Shown in pieces: positions 44,094-53,886 of a DNA stretch of 64,000 nt. Each line of letters opens with the position of its first letter. Positions within the stretch are counted from its first letter, which is position 1. The DNA is taken from NCBI GenBank assembly GCA_963814315.1, contig CAWFCG010000003.1, forward strand, positions 186,001 to 250,000. Reading direction: 5' to 3'. The notes under the pieces are model-generated. The model did no database searches and was not told the DNA's origin. It saw only the letters and a list, made by a program, of their open reading frames with translations. The translations under genes were made by a program, and so were the position numbers. The DNA comes from JAFMJV01 sp963814315. GTDB taxonomy: Bacteria; Chloroflexota; Limnocylindria; Limnocylindrales; CSP1-4.

Positions 44094-46052
44094 ATGAGTC
44101 ATCGGACTCGAACCAGCTTCGCCCTCGGCGCGGCATTCGTGCTGGCAGCCAGTGCGCTGTCGGCCGTCCCTGTCGTGGCGCAGGATGAATCGTCGCTCAT
44201 CTACAACATCGATGGCGAGATCAGCGCGCTCAACAACGCCGCTGACGACGTCCCCTCGGCCGAGGCCATCCAGTGGCTCTACAACGGCCTGTACGTCCTT
44301 GACGAGAGCTTGACCCCGGTGCCAGACATCGCCGCGGAGCTCGCCACCATCAGTGACGACGGTCTGGTCTGGACCATCAAGCTGCGCGATGATGTCTACT
44401 TCCAGCCGAGCGGCGAGCAGCTGACCGCGGAAGATGTCGTCTTCACCTACGAGCTGGCCAACAGCGACAACTGCAAGTTCAACCCTGACAGCTGTCTTGG
44501 TTTCGTGACCGTCACCCCGGAGGGTGCCACGGAGCCCGTGAAGGTCCTGCAGAAGGTGGAAGCGCTCGACGACTTCACCGTCCAGTTCACCCTGGCTGAC
44601 AAGTACGCGCCCTTCGCCACGGTGCACCTGCCGGGCAAGTACATCGACAGCAAGACCGCTGTCGAGGCGGCCTTCGCCAAGTTCCAGGAGGGGACCGCCG
44701 ACGTCAACGTCGCCGACGTGGACGCCCTGCTAGCTGCCGGTGTGGAGGCCGAGAACTACCGCCCCGATGCTGAGGCACTGCTGATCGCTGCCGAGTTCCC
44801 CCTGCCGGATGAGGCGCTGTACGTGGGCGAGGATGGCGCGGTCGATGAGGCCAGCTATGCCACCGCTCTTGAGACCAGCCTGACCGATCTGTCCACCATC
44901 CTCAGCTCGCAGGCCATCGATCAGATCGCGGCGGCCTACAAGCTCATCGATACCGCCCGCATGCCGGTCGGCACGGGTCCCTTCTATGTGACTGAGTTCC
45001 GCCCCGGCCAGGACATCTCCGCGGCTCGCAACGAGCAGTACCACCTGGGCGCTTCGGCCTTCGACAAGCTGTACATGCCCATCATCAAGGACGACGTAGC
45101 GGCTTCCTCCGCGCTGGCCGCTGGCGACATCGACTGGAAGTACTCGCTGACCGCGGATGGCTATGCACAGCTCCGTGAGGCGGCCGGGCTCAAGTTCGCC
45201 CGCTATCCGGACTTCGGCTACTTCAACCTCCAGTTCAACCTGCGCGAAGGCCGCCTGTTCGCGGACAAGCCCGTGCGCCAGGCGCTGGCCTACTGCATCG
45301 ACAAGGACGCCACCGTCGAGGCCGCTACGGACGGCCAGGGCGTGCCCATCTATTCGGACATCCCGCCGGCCAGCTGGGCCTACAACCCCGACGTCCCCAA
45401 GTACGAGTACGACGTCGCCAAGGCCAACCAGATCCTCGATGAGGCAGGCTGGACCACGGGCGACGACGGCGTTCGCGTCAACGCGGACGGCAAGCGTCTT
45501 GAGACCAAGATCCTCCTGCGCGCCGGCAAGCCCGACCGCATCAAGTTCATGCAGCTCCTCGCCGACCAGGCCAAGGATTGCGGCTTCAACCTGAACCTCG
45601 AAGAGGCTGACTTCGGCACCGTGCTGCTGCCGGGTCTCGAGTGGCCGCTCATCATGGCCGGCCAGACTGAGCAGTGGGACGCCTACTTCGGCGGCTGGAG
45701 CACCAGCTATGACCCTGATCCGTACAGCCTCTATCACAGCAGCAACATCGTGACCGAGGATCTGCCGGACACGTACAACTACATCGGCTTCGACAACGCC
45801 CGCGCAGACGAGCTCATCGAGGCTGGCCTGAAGGAGCTCGACCAGACCAAACGGGCCGAGATCTACAAGGAGTTCGAGTCGATCATGGCCGAAGAGCTTC
45901 CGGCTCTGTGGGCCTGGTCGGACGAGGCCAAGGAAGGCCTGAGCGTGGCCGTCCAGGGCTCGAACGAGTGGACCGATGAGGTCATGAGCACTCCCACCTG
46001 GTTCTATGAGTTCGGGAAGGTCAACAAGGGTGGCGCCACCGTCGCCGAGTGA
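44094..46052 (+). CDS. Peptide ABC transporter substrate-binding protein
   Basis: The 652-residue secreted binding protein has a Sec signal peptide cleaved near VVAQ-DES, then family-5 order: SLIYNIDGEISALNN, WLYNGLYVLDESLTPVPDIA, DGLVWTIKLRDDVYFQ, LTAEDVVFTYELANS, a helical insert, MPVGTGPFYVTEFRPGQDI, VRQALAYCIDKDATVEAA and YFGGWSTSYDPDPYSLYHSS. ATG at 44094 follows AAAGGAGGGA. It is the cognate receptor of the permease and ATPase genes that follow, separated from them by a hairpin that would favour higher binding-protein levels. Confidence 0.93.
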   Translation: MSHRTRTSFALGAAFVLAASALSAVPVVAQDESSLIYNIDGEISALNNAADDVPSAEAIQWLYNGLYVLDESLTPVPDIAAELATISDDGLVWTIKLRDDVYFQPSGEQLTAEDVVFTYELANSDNCKFNPDSCLGFVTVTPEGATEPVKVLQKVEALDDFTVQFTLADKYAPFATVHLPGKYIDSKTAVEAAFAKFQEGTADVNVADVDALLAAGVEAENYRPDAEALLIAAEFPLPDEALYVGEDGAVDEASYATALETSLTDLSTILSSQAIDQIAAAYKLIDTARMPVGTGPFYVTEFRPGQDISAARNEQYHLGASAFDKLYMPIIKDDVAASSALAAGDIDWKYSLTADGYAQLREAAGLKFARYPDFGYFNLQFNLREGRLFADKPVRQALAYCIDKDATVEAATDGQGVPIYSDIPPASWAYNPDVPKYEYDVAKANQILDEAGWTTGDDGVRVNADGKRLETKILLRAGKPDRIKFMQLLADQAKDCGFNLNLEEADFGTVLLPGLEWPLIMAGQTEQWDAYFGGWSTSYDPDPYSLYHSSNIVTEDLPDTYNYIGFDNARADELIEAGLKELDQTKRAEIYKEFESIMAEELPALWAWSDEAKEGLSVAVQGSNEWTDEVMSTPTWFYEFGKVNKGGATVAE

Positions 46053-46071
46053 TCGCTCCGTAGAGCTCCAC

Positions 46072-46095
46072 GCGTGACCCCCTCGGGGGTCGCGC
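46072..46095 (+). terminator. Hairpin between binding protein and permease genes
   Basis: GACCCCC-TC-GGGGGTC with CGCG on both sides forms a compact stem 20 bases after the stop. There is no T-run. In operons of this kind such a structure partly stops transcription or protects the binding-protein mRNA. Confidence 0.55.
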
Positions 46096-46215
46096 GCTGG
46101 GGGGTCGTACCGGCGCCCAGCGCCCAGTGCGGCCCCCCATACATCTACTCCCCTTACTGACAGAGCACGTGCCCTACTCGATTCTGGCTCGTTCGTCGCA
46201 GCAGGCAGCCGGCTG

Positions 46216-47196
46216 ATGGCCCGCTACATGGCTCGCCGTCTCATCCAGGCGATCCCGATCGTCATCGGTGTCTCGATCATCGTCTTCCTGATCGTCTATG
46301 CCTCTCCGGGTGATCCCACCGATCGCTTCCGGACGCCGCGCGTGCCGCCCGAGCAGATCCAGGCGCTCATCCGCTCATACGGCCTCGACAAGCCACTGCC
46401 GGAGCAATATCTGGCATGGGTGACGACCTTCTTCCAGCCCTGGAACAGCGACGCCTGGGGCTACAGTTTCGTGGACGGCGTGCCGGTCATCGAGAAGGTC
46501 ATGCACCGCATGCCGGCGACCTTCCTGCTCATGTTCACCGCCCTCGTCGTGACCGTCATCGTCGCCATTCCCATCGGCATCATCGCCGCCGTGCGCCAGT
46601 ACAGCTGGACGGACAAGATCATCACCACCTCCGCCACCATCGGCTACGCGTTGCCCTCGTTCCTACTGGGCACCTACATCCTGTACCTCGGCGGGGTGCT
46701 GATGAAACAGTGGACCGGCGGTGCCGTCGGCTTCCCTCTGTTCGGCATGGAGAGCCTGGGCAGCCGCGGCGATCCAGTCGACATCGCCTGGCACATGTTC
46801 ATGCCCGTTCTTGCGCTGGCCATTCTGAGCATCGCCGCCTGGAGCCGCTATGTGCGCTCCTCCATGCTTGACGTGCTGCACCAGGACTACGTGCGTACCG
46901 CCAAAGCCAAGGGCCTGCCGCGGCGCTCGGTGCTGTACAAGCACGCCCTCCGCAACGCCATGATCCCCATCGTGACCTTGCTGGGTCTGTCGATCCCCAC
47001 GCTCATCGCGGGCGCGGCCATCACCGAGACCATCTTCACTTGGCCCGGCCTGGGATCGATGTACGTCGAGTCGGTCGGCAACAAGGACTACCCGGTCATC
47101 ATGGCTCTGGCCATGCTCAGCGGCATCGCCGTGATCCTGGGTAACCTGCTGGCGGATCTGCTCTATGGCGTCGTCGACCCGCGGATCAAGTACTAG
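46216..47196 (+). CDS. dppB: Peptide ABC transporter permease (DppB type)
   Basis: The 326-residue membrane protein begins MARYMARRLIQAIPIVIGVS and has ASPGDPTDRFR and GLDKPLPEQYLAW. The EAA loop is DYVRTAKAKGLPRRSVLYKH with ALRNAMIPIVT, and it ends LLYGVVDPRIKY. All are DppB/OppB features with six membrane helices. It is the first of four transporter genes with 4- to 20-base spacing. Confidence 0.95.
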   Translation: MARYMARRLIQAIPIVIGVSIIVFLIVYASPGDPTDRFRTPRVPPEQIQALIRSYGLDKPLPEQYLAWVTTFFQPWNSDAWGYSFVDGVPVIEKVMHRMPATFLLMFTALVVTVIVAIPIGIIAAVRQYSWTDKIITTSATIGYALPSFLLGTYILYLGGVLMKQWTGGAVGFPLFGMESLGSRGDPVDIAWHMFMPVLALAILSIAAWSRYVRSSMLDVLHQDYVRTAKAKGLPRRSVLYKHALRNAMIPIVTLLGLSIPTLIAGAAITETIFTWPGLGSMYVESVGNKDYPVIMALAMLSGIAVILGNLLADLLYGVVDPRIKY

Positions 47197-47216
47197 GGAG
47201 TGATGTCATCGCTACC

Positions 47217-48173
47217 GTGAAGCCCCGGGACACCGTGAGCCGGATGGCGGCGACACCTGCTGACGCGACGGCTACCGGCGATGTCGGCGAGGTCGATGAG
47301 GTCGATCTGGCGCCGGTCCGGACCTACTGGCAACTGGTGCGGCGGCGCTTCGTGCGGCATCGTATGGCCGTCATCAGCCTGATCACGCTGACCATCCTCA
47401 TCGCCTTCGCGGTCCTGGTGCCGCTCCTCACCGGAGACATGTACAAGGACCCCGACATCCACAATATCTACGGGGCAGCGGAGTTCCCGGGGGCGCCCCT
47501 GGGCTATGACGAGATCGGCCAGAACGTCTTCGTGCGGCTGGCCAAGGCGACCCAGACCTCGCTCATCATCGGCTTCAGCGCGGTCATCATCATCGCCGGT
47601 GTGGGTAGTCTGGTGGGGGCCATCGCCGGCTACATGGGCGGTTGGGTCGACAACGCCTTGATGCGCGTCGTGGATATCGTGCTGACGCTGCCCATCCTCT
47701 TCATCATCCTGATGATCGTGTCCTTCTTTGGTCAGGGAAACGTGTGGGTCGTGGTCATCGCTATCGGAATCACCGGTTGGACGCTGGCTGCCCGGCTCAT
47801 CCGCGGTGAGTTCCTGATGCTGCGTGAGATGGACTTCGTGCAGGCCGCGCGGGCGCTGGGCTCCAGCCATCGCCGCATCGTGTTTCGCCACATGCTGCCG
47901 CCAGCCACCGGGCCACTGATCGTAGCCGCTGCCATCGGTGTGGCCGATGCCGTCGTGATCGAGGCCGCGCTTTCCTTCCTCGGCTTTGGCATCAGTCCGC
48001 CGGAGGCCAGCCTGGGTAACATGCTCAACAACGCCCAGACGTACTTCATCCGGGCACCCCTGATGGTGTTCTGGCCGGGCCTCATCCTGGTGCTGATGGT
48101 CTTGTGTGCCAGCTTCCTCGGCGATGGACTGCGGGATGCTCTGGACCCGCGTCAGAAGATCGACGTCAAGTGA
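47217..48173 (+). CDS. dppC: Peptide ABC transporter permease (DppC type)
   Basis: The 318-residue partner permease has a cytoplasmic tail of about 50 residues rich in Asp/Thr/Ala, then VRRRFVRHRMAVISLITLTI, and an extracytoplasmic loop ending in the YDEIGQNVFVRL domain motif (LGTDxxGRDV-like). The EAA loop is DFVQAARALGSSHRRIVFRH and the end GDGLRDALDPRQK. GTG at 47217 is used. Its stop overlaps the ATPase gene in GTGA. Confidence 0.94.
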   Translation: MKPRDTVSRMAATPADATATGDVGEVDEVDLAPVRTYWQLVRRRFVRHRMAVISLITLTILIAFAVLVPLLTGDMYKDPDIHNIYGAAEFPGAPLGYDEIGQNVFVRLAKATQTSLIIGFSAVIIIAGVGSLVGAIAGYMGGWVDNALMRVVDIVLTLPILFIILMIVSFFGQGNVWVVVIAIGITGWTLAARLIRGEFLMLREMDFVQAARALGSSHRRIVFRHMLPPATGPLIVAAAIGVADAVVIEAALSFLGFGISPPEASLGNMLNNAQTYFIRAPLMVFWPGLILVLMVLCASFLGDGLRDALDPRQKIDVK

Positions 48174-49312
48174 CCGTCGAGTCGGCTCTACCCGTGGTGG
48201 ATGATCCTCGCCGCGACGACATGATCCTTGAGATCGACGGCCTGCGGACGTGGTTCGGCACGCTCGACGGGACTGTGAAGGCGGTCGACGGTGTCAGCTT
48301 CAGCATCAAACGGGGCCAAACGCTGGGAGTGGTCGGGGAATCCGGTTGTGGCAAGAGCGTCACCGCGATGTCCGTGATGCGGCTCATCGAGCGTCCTGGC
48401 CGGATCGTCGCGGGCAGTGCCAAGCTCCGTGGTATCGACCTGCTGGGACTCACCGAGAAGGAGATGGAATCGGTGCGGGGCGACCGCATCGCCATGATCT
48501 TCCAGGAGCCCATGACCTCCCTCAATCCGGTCTTCACCTGCGGCGACCAGATCAGTGAGGCGCTGATCCGGCACCGTCACATCGGCCAGAAGGAGGCCGG
48601 CCAGCGGGCCGTCGAGATGCTCACCAAGGTCGGCATCCCTGAACCGGCGCGTCGCGCCAAGCAACACCCGCACGAGCTTTCGGGCGGCATGCGCCAACGC
48701 GTGATGATCGCCATGGCACTCTCGACCGAGCCCGAGTTGCTCATCGCTGACGAGCCCACGACCGCGCTTGACGTCACCATCCAGGCCCAGATCCTGGAGC
48801 TGATGAAGGAGCTGCGAGAGCAGAACGACATGGCCATCATGCTCATCACCCACGACCTCGGCGTGGTGGCTGAGATGGCCGATGAAGTCGTCGTGATGTA
48901 CGGCGGCAAGGTCGTGGAGCGCTCCGATGCCATCACCATATATGAGCGGCCACACCACCCCTACACCAAGGGCCTGTTGGCCTCCATCCCCAAGTTGGGC
49001 GAGCGCCGCCGGCGGCTCGATGTCATCCGTGGTGTGGTGCCCAACCCGCTCAACATGCCCAGTGGCTGCCTCTTCAAGCGGCGTTGCCCCATGGCCATGC
49101 CGGTGTGCGATTCACCACCTCCCGTGCGGGACCTGGGCGGGGACCACATCTCGCGTTGCTGGCTGGGCCTTGATGGCGAGGCGCCGGCGATCGGTGCTGA
49201 TGCCGGCCTTGAGGCCGCCGCTGCGGCCGCGATCGCGTTGTCCATCGAGCCGCCCGTGCTCCCGGACCCAGAGACAGACAAGACCGCTGCCCACAAGGAG
49301 AAGGGCTGGTGA
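48170..49312 (+). CDS. dppD: Peptide ABC transporter ATP-binding protein (DppD type)
   Basis: The 380-residue ATPase has Walker A GESGCGKS, the Q loop in IFQEPMTSLNPVF, signature LSGGMRQR, Walker B LLIADEPTTALD and the switch His in LITHDLGVV. The C-terminal oligopeptide-transporter domain carries the CLFKRRCPMAMPVCD cysteines, which bind an Fe-S cluster in related transporters. The frame is open upstream, but GTG at 48170 overlaps the dppC stop. An Ala/Glu/Pro-rich tail follows. Confidence 0.95.
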   Translation: MTVESALPVVDDPRRDDMILEIDGLRTWFGTLDGTVKAVDGVSFSIKRGQTLGVVGESGCGKSVTAMSVMRLIERPGRIVAGSAKLRGIDLLGLTEKEMESVRGDRIAMIFQEPMTSLNPVFTCGDQISEALIRHRHIGQKEAGQRAVEMLTKVGIPEPARRAKQHPHELSGGMRQRVMIAMALSTEPELLIADEPTTALDVTIQAQILELMKELREQNDMAIMLITHDLGVVAEMADEVVVMYGGKVVERSDAITIYERPHHPYTKGLLASIPKLGERRRRLDVIRGVVPNPLNMPSGCLFKRRCPMAMPVCDSPPPVRDLGGDHISRCWLGLDGEAPAIGADAGLEAAAAAAIALSIEPPVLPDPETDKTAAHKEKGW

Positions 49313-50487
49313 CCGAGCCGCGCCTGATCGAGCCAAACACGCTGAGTGTCCGCCCAACGATCGGCGCCGATGAGCCCCTGCTGCGGGTCGAGGATCTATT
49401 CAAGCACTTCCCTATCAAAGGCGGGCTCTTCGGCATCAACACCGTGGCTGCGGTACGCGCCGTCGATGGCGTGTCCTTCGAGGTCAAGCGGGGTGAGACG
49501 CTGGGCCTGGTGGGCGAATCGGGCTGTGGCAAGACCACCCTGGGCAAGGTCATCCTGCGGCTGCTCGATGCCACCAGCGGTCACATCTACCTGAAGGGCA
49601 AGGACGTCACCACCATGTCCAAGTCCGAGCGGGCGGAGGTGCCCAGGCAGATGCAGGTGGTCTTCCAGGACCCCTATGCCAGCCTCAATCCGCGAATGAC
49701 GGTGGGTGAGATCGTGGGGGAGGGGCCCATGGTTCACGGCATGTCCAATAAGAACGAGCGCGATGAGCTGGTGCGTAACCTGCTGGCCAAGGTCGGCCTC
49801 AACCAGAGCCACATCCACCGCTATCCACATGAGTTCAGTGGTGGCCAGCGCCAGCGCATCGGCATCGCCCGTGCGCTCGCACTCAACCCGGACTTCATCG
49901 TGCTCGACGAGCCGGTTTCCGCGCTGGACGTCTCCATCCAGAGCCAGGTGCTCAACCTGCTGGCCGACCTGCAGGAAGAGCTGGGTCTGACCTATCTCTT
50001 CATCGCGCATAACCTGGCCGTGGTGCAGCACATCAGCGACCGTGTGGGCGTCATGTACCTGGGCAAGCTGGTCGAACTGGCCGATGTGGATAGCCTCTAC
50101 GCTCAGCCACGCCACCCCTACTCGGTGGCCCTACTCTCTGCCGTGCCGGAGCCGGACCCGCGACGTCGCAAGAAGCGGCTCGTGCTCAAGGGTGATGTCC
50201 CTAGCCCAGTGGCGCCACCGCCAGGCTGCCGCTTTCACACCCGTTGCTGGCTGCGCGAGCTGCTGGGCGATCCCGAGCGATGCGAGACTGAAGAGCCGGA
50301 ACTGCGCGAGGTCGGCGCCGGACACATGAGCGCCTGCCACTTCGCAGAGGACGTGGACCCCGAACGTGCCGCGGAAGCGGCTGAGGCGCAGGCTGGTGAG
50401 CTCGCAGCTGCGGCCGCGAGCAACTCCAAGGGTCGACCACCGACCGCGACGCCGCCTCGCCGGCAGCCTGACCGCGACACCGCCTGA
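49309..50487 (+). CDS. dppF: Peptide ABC transporter ATP-binding protein (DppF type)
   Basis: This second ATPase (392 residues) has KHFPIKGGLFG typical of the F subunit, Walker A GESGCGKTTLGK, VVFQDPYASLNPRMTV, signature FSGGQRQRIG, Walker B IVLDEPVSALDVS and IAHNLAVVQHISD. The C-terminal domain has GCRFHTRCWLRELLGDPERC. GTG at 49309 overlaps dppD. The last 40 residues are low-complexity. It closes the transporter operon. Confidence 0.95.
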   Translation: MTEPRLIEPNTLSVRPTIGADEPLLRVEDLFKHFPIKGGLFGINTVAAVRAVDGVSFEVKRGETLGLVGESGCGKTTLGKVILRLLDATSGHIYLKGKDVTTMSKSERAEVPRQMQVVFQDPYASLNPRMTVGEIVGEGPMVHGMSNKNERDELVRNLLAKVGLNQSHIHRYPHEFSGGQRQRIGIARALALNPDFIVLDEPVSALDVSIQSQVLNLLADLQEELGLTYLFIAHNLAVVQHISDRVGVMYLGKLVELADVDSLYAQPRHPYSVALLSAVPEPDPRRRKKRLVLKGDVPSPVAPPPGCRFHTRCWLRELLGDPERCETEEPELREVGAGHMSACHFAEDVDPERAAEAAEAQAGELAAAAASNSKGRPPTATPPRRQPDRDTA

Positions 50488-50634
50488 CGTCTGGCCGCCG
50501 CCCGCCCTGGGTATGTGGCCGCCCACTTGGTCTTGCGCCGCTCGGCCTGGCAACTCCGTCGGCCGGGCAACCTGGTCATATGTCAGCCTGGGTGGCCTTA
50601 GCCAGTTGGCTCGCTCCCTGACCTGGTGATCGTA

Positions 50635-50692
50635 TGCATAATCATGCAGACTGTCGCATCAGAATGCCGTCTTAAGCATAAGACATGCATGT
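50635..50692. promoter_or_regulatory. AT-rich palindromic island in a convergent spacer
   Basis: The 334-base gap between dppF and the convergent lipoprotein gene contains no gene. Within it is a strikingly AT-rich patch: TGCAT-AATC-ATGCA at 50635-50648, GTCTTA-AGCA-TAAGAC at 50669-50684 and the palindrome ACATGCATGT at 50683-50692. TGCAT recurs throughout. It may be a bidirectional terminator or a protein-binding site. Confidence 0.5.
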
Positions 50693-50821
50693 ATATGCCG
50701 AGCACCAGCAGTCGAGGAGCCAGTCGACTACCTAATGCCACCGTGGGCGACATCTGACCAGAAAGGTCAGGTCTATCGGGCACCGCTGGCCCGCCCAGCG
50801 CTCGATGCGCTCGCTTCGGTC

Positions 50822-51361
50822 CTAGTTCGTCATCCAGTCGATGCGCACCTGCCAGATCTTGCAGTTCGGATCGCGTTGCTCAAGCTTGTAGGTGCCCTGT
50901 GGCAGGTCATTGACCGTGGCGTTGAAGCGAGCTGAGGTGGACCCTCGGACGTACTCGAAGTCACCGTCCTGCTGCGCGACGGCCACTTCGACCCGCTCGC
51001 AGGCATCGGCGGAATCGTCCGCTGGGGTATCCCAGGCCAACCGATAGCGACCGCTTACCAGGCCGTACGTGGCGTCTGGGTCGTCTTCGCTGGTGTGGGC
51101 AGCCTTCTTGGCGAACTCAGGTGCCGCGGACGAGGTCGCGATGGGCTCGCCGGCCACCGTGGCCGGCGCCTCGGTGCCCTCTAGGCCGGCAGTGTCGGTC
51201 GCAGCCAGCATCGTCGCCGCCGGAGCTGTCATTTCTGGGATGGTCGTAGCCGGCGCGACGGTCGCGGCCTCGGTCGGAGCTGGTGTCGCCTCATCGCCGC
51301 CGCACGCAGCAGCGACGAGAACGATGGTGAGGACCAGAGCGGCAGATGCGATCGTTCTCAT
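50822..51361 (-). CDS. Lipoprotein of unknown function
   Basis: ATG at 51361 gives a 179-residue lipoprotein with lipobox LVAAAC (Cys20). A Thr/Ala/Pro-rich linker of about 70 residues follows. The compact C-terminal domain reads YRLAWDTPADDSADACERVE, QDGDFEYVRGSTSARFN and GTYKLEQRDPNCKIWQVRID. The domain has two Cys that could form a disulfide and looks like a small beta sandwich. I do not recognise it. It stands between the two transporter blocks. Confidence 0.75.
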   Translation of the reverse strand: MRTIASAALVLTIVLVAAACGGDEATPAPTEAATVAPATTIPEMTAPAATMLAATDTAGLEGTEAPATVAGEPIATSSAAPEFAKKAAHTSEDDPDATYGLVSGRYRLAWDTPADDSADACERVEVAVAQQDGDFEYVRGSTSARFNATVNDLPQGTYKLEQRDPNCKIWQVRIDWMTN

Positions 51362-51487
51362 GCGCCCCCTCTCGTGCGGTTGATCAGGCGGCCAGCCTAG
51401 CACGCCGGGGGACGGGCCTCGTCCGTGCCACGCACGCGGCACGATGTACATGTGGCGCGCGGCGGTCAGTCGCGGGCCGCGTGGCGA

Positions 51488-52753
51488 TCAGACGCGTGGC
51501 GCTGGAGGCATCCCGGCGTTGTCGCGATCCGGCTGTAGGAGCGACGCGTACAGCCTCTCTGCCATCGCCCGTGCGAAGGCAGGCTCGTTGATGTGCGTAT
51601 CCATCACCACGATATCGATACGCGGGTCCAGCGAGGCGCCGAGGGCGTCGAACAGTGCGAGGTCAGCGTCTGGGTCATGGAAGACCGCACCCGGGACAGA
51701 GAGCGACGACATGCCACCCCTGGGGATGAACACGCTCACCGGACCTGTCGCCCGGTTCAGCTTGGCCGCGATCTCGTGACCAAGACGAGCCGACTCCTCA
51801 GCCGAGATCCGCATGAGCGTGATGCTGTCGTTGTGGCGGTACAGGAGTCGCCCCCGGTAGCGGCTGGGCACCGAGTCGGGTGGCCCGAACGTGCCGATCT
51901 CGGCCGCACCCAGCGACACGACCTGGGGGATGCCGACCTCTGCTGCAGCATCCAGGCGCTCTGGCCCGGCACTCAACTCGCCGCCCACGATCTCATCGGT
52001 GATCTCGCTCAGGGTGATGTCGAGGACGCCGAGGATGAGGCCAGAGCGGATCAACGACTCCATGGCCCGGCCACCGGAGCCGGTGGCATGAAAGGTCAGT
52101 ACCTCGTAGCCGCGTGTCTCGAGCCAGTCGCGGGCGGCCTCCACACAAGGCGTGGTCACCCCATACGCTGAGGCTGCTACGACCGGTCGCGACGGCCGTG
52201 TGGACTCGAAGCGAGCGGCCGCGAGTGTCATGCCTGCCAGGGCCGCGGCAGCGTTGGCCAGGATCCGCTCGGACAGCTGGTTGATGCCCGCGATGTCGAC
52301 GATGGGATACAGCATGGCGATATCCGAGGTGCCGACATACGGTCGTGTATCGCCTGAGGCCATCGTCGAGACCAGCAGCTTCGGAACGCCCGGCGGCAAG
52401 GCTCGCATGGCCGCGGCCCCGATCGATGTGCCGCCTGAGCCGCCCAACCCGCCGATGCCGTCCAGCCGACCCTTCGCGTGCAGTTGCCGCACGATCTCGG
52501 TCGCGCCGCGCGCCATGGCCATGACGGCTGGGCCACGGTCGGCCGCCGCTGCCAGTGCTGCGCGGTCCTCACCGGCGGCCGCTGCGACCTGGTCGGCATC
52601 GATGTCGGCGCTGATGCCGGCGTCCAAAAGGTTGCTGCGAACGCTGGTATCGACCAGAGTCACCTCGCAGCCGGCTTCGATGATGCGATCGCGCAGGTAG
52701 CGCAATTCCGCACCCTTGGTGTCGAGTGTTCCCACCAGCACCACCGTCGGCAC
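51488..52753 (-). CDS. Tm-1-like ATP-binding domain protein (UPF0261)
   Basis: The 421-residue protein starts PTVVLVGTLDTKGAELRYLR and contains GIGGLGGSGGTSIGAAAMRA, LLVSTMASGDTRPYVGTSDI, FHATGSGGRAMESLI and VFIPRGGMSSLSVPGAVFHD. These are signatures of the UPF0261/Tm-1-like family. The plant Tm-1 domain inhibits tobamovirus replication; the bacterial role is unknown, though some relatives are linked to sugar-acid or small-molecule catabolism. It is the gene directly downstream of the second peptide transporter, separated by 23 bases, so it may share its transcript. Confidence 0.9.
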   Translation of the reverse strand: MPTVVLVGTLDTKGAELRYLRDRIIEAGCEVTLVDTSVRSNLLDAGISADIDADQVAAAAGEDRAALAAAADRGPAVMAMARGATEIVRQLHAKGRLDGIGGLGGSGGTSIGAAAMRALPPGVPKLLVSTMASGDTRPYVGTSDIAMLYPIVDIAGINQLSERILANAAAALAGMTLAAARFESTRPSRPVVAASAYGVTTPCVEAARDWLETRGYEVLTFHATGSGGRAMESLIRSGLILGVLDITLSEITDEIVGGELSAGPERLDAAAEVGIPQVVSLGAAEIGTFGPPDSVPSRYRGRLLYRHNDSITLMRISAEESARLGHEIAAKLNRATGPVSVFIPRGGMSSLSVPGAVFHDPDADLALFDALGASLDPRIDIVVMDTHINEPAFARAMAERLYASLLQPDRDNAGMPPAPRV

Positions 52754-52776
52754 GGCGTCGTCCTCCTCCTGGGCTC

Positions 52777-53886
52777 TTAGCTGACCACTTCCTCGACCCG
52801 TGAGGCGTTCTCCAGCTCGATGGCACTCTGCTCACGGAAGTGGCAGGCGACCAACTGCTCCTCGCCGTCGTCGGGCGTGGGATCGACCAGCTGGGGCACA
52901 TCCGTGACGCAGACCTCAGGGTCGCCCAGGTGATGACGCAGCCAACAGCGCGGATGGAAGTTACAGCCCGACGGCGGATCGACCGGGCTGGGCACGTCGC
53001 CGGTCAGGATGATGCGCTTGCGTTTGATGGTGGGATCCGGCAGCGGGATGGCCGACATCAGCGCCATGGTGTAGGGATGGCGCGGGTCACGGTAGAGCTG
53101 TTCGCGGTTCGTGAGCTCTGCGACGCGACCCAGGTACATCACCGCCACCCGGTCACTGATGTGCTCGACCACGCCGAGATTGTGGGCGATGAACAGGTAG
53201 GTCAGGCCGAATTCCTTCTGGAGCGACTTGAGCAGGTTCAGCACTTGGGCCTGGATGGATACGTCCAGCGCGGAGACCGGCTCATCGCAGACGATGATCT
53301 CTGGCTCCAGCACGAGTGCCCGGGCGATGCCGATGCGCTGCCGCTGACCGCCACTGAACTCGTGGGGATAGCGATCGGCGTGGTACGGCTGCAGGCCCAC
53401 CAGGTCCATCATGTCGGCGACCTTCTTGCGTCGCTCGGTGTTGGTGCCGATGCTGTGGATGCGCAGGCCCTCGCCGATGCTGTCGCCGACCAGCTGGCGC
53501 GGGTCGAGTGAGGCGAAGGGGTCCTGGAAGACGATCTGCATCTTGCGCCGGTAGGGCTGCAGGTCCTTGCCCTGCAGCTCGGTGATGTCGGTGCCATCGA
53601 AGATGATGCGACCGCCGGTGGGGTCGATGAGGCGGAGCAGCAGGCGCCCGATGGTGGTCTTGCCGCAGCCGGATTCACCGACCAGGCCCAGCGTCTCACC
53701 ACGCCCGATCTCCAGGTCCACCCCATCCACCGCACGCAGTTCGGCCACGGTCCGCTGCAACACCCCGGCCTTGATGGGAAAGGCCTTCTTGAGCCCCTCG
53801 AGGCGGACCAGTGGATCCTTGACCCTGGTGGTGCCCAGCGTGGTCAGCACCTTGGAGTCGGCCACGACCGGCTCGGCTTCGGTCAT
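52777..53886 (-). CDS. oppF: Oligopeptide ABC transporter ATP-binding protein (OppF type)
   Basis: The 369-residue ATPase has LVRLEGLKKAFPIKAGVLQR, Walker A GESGCGKTTIGR, VFQDPFASLDPRQLVGD, FSGGQRQRIG, Walker B IIVCDEPVSALDVS and IAHNLGVVEHISD, and the Cys-containing tail GCNFHPRCWLRHHLGD. The frame is open upstream; ATG at 53886, overlapping the oppD stop, is chosen. Last ATPase of the second transporter operon. Confidence 0.95.
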   Translation of the reverse strand: MTEAEPVVADSKVLTTLGTTRVKDPLVRLEGLKKAFPIKAGVLQRTVAELRAVDGVDLEIGRGETLGLVGESGCGKTTIGRLLLRLIDPTGGRIIFDGTDITELQGKDLQPYRRKMQIVFQDPFASLDPRQLVGDSIGEGLRIHSIGTNTERRKKVADMMDLVGLQPYHADRYPHEFSGGQRQRIGIARALVLEPEIIVCDEPVSALDVSIQAQVLNLLKSLQKEFGLTYLFIAHNLGVVEHISDRVAVMYLGRVAELTNREQLYRDPRHPYTMALMSAIPLPDPTIKRKRIILTGDVPSPVDPPSGCNFHPRCWLRHHLGDPEVCVTDVPQLVDPTPDDGEEQLVACHFREQSAIELENASRVEEVVS

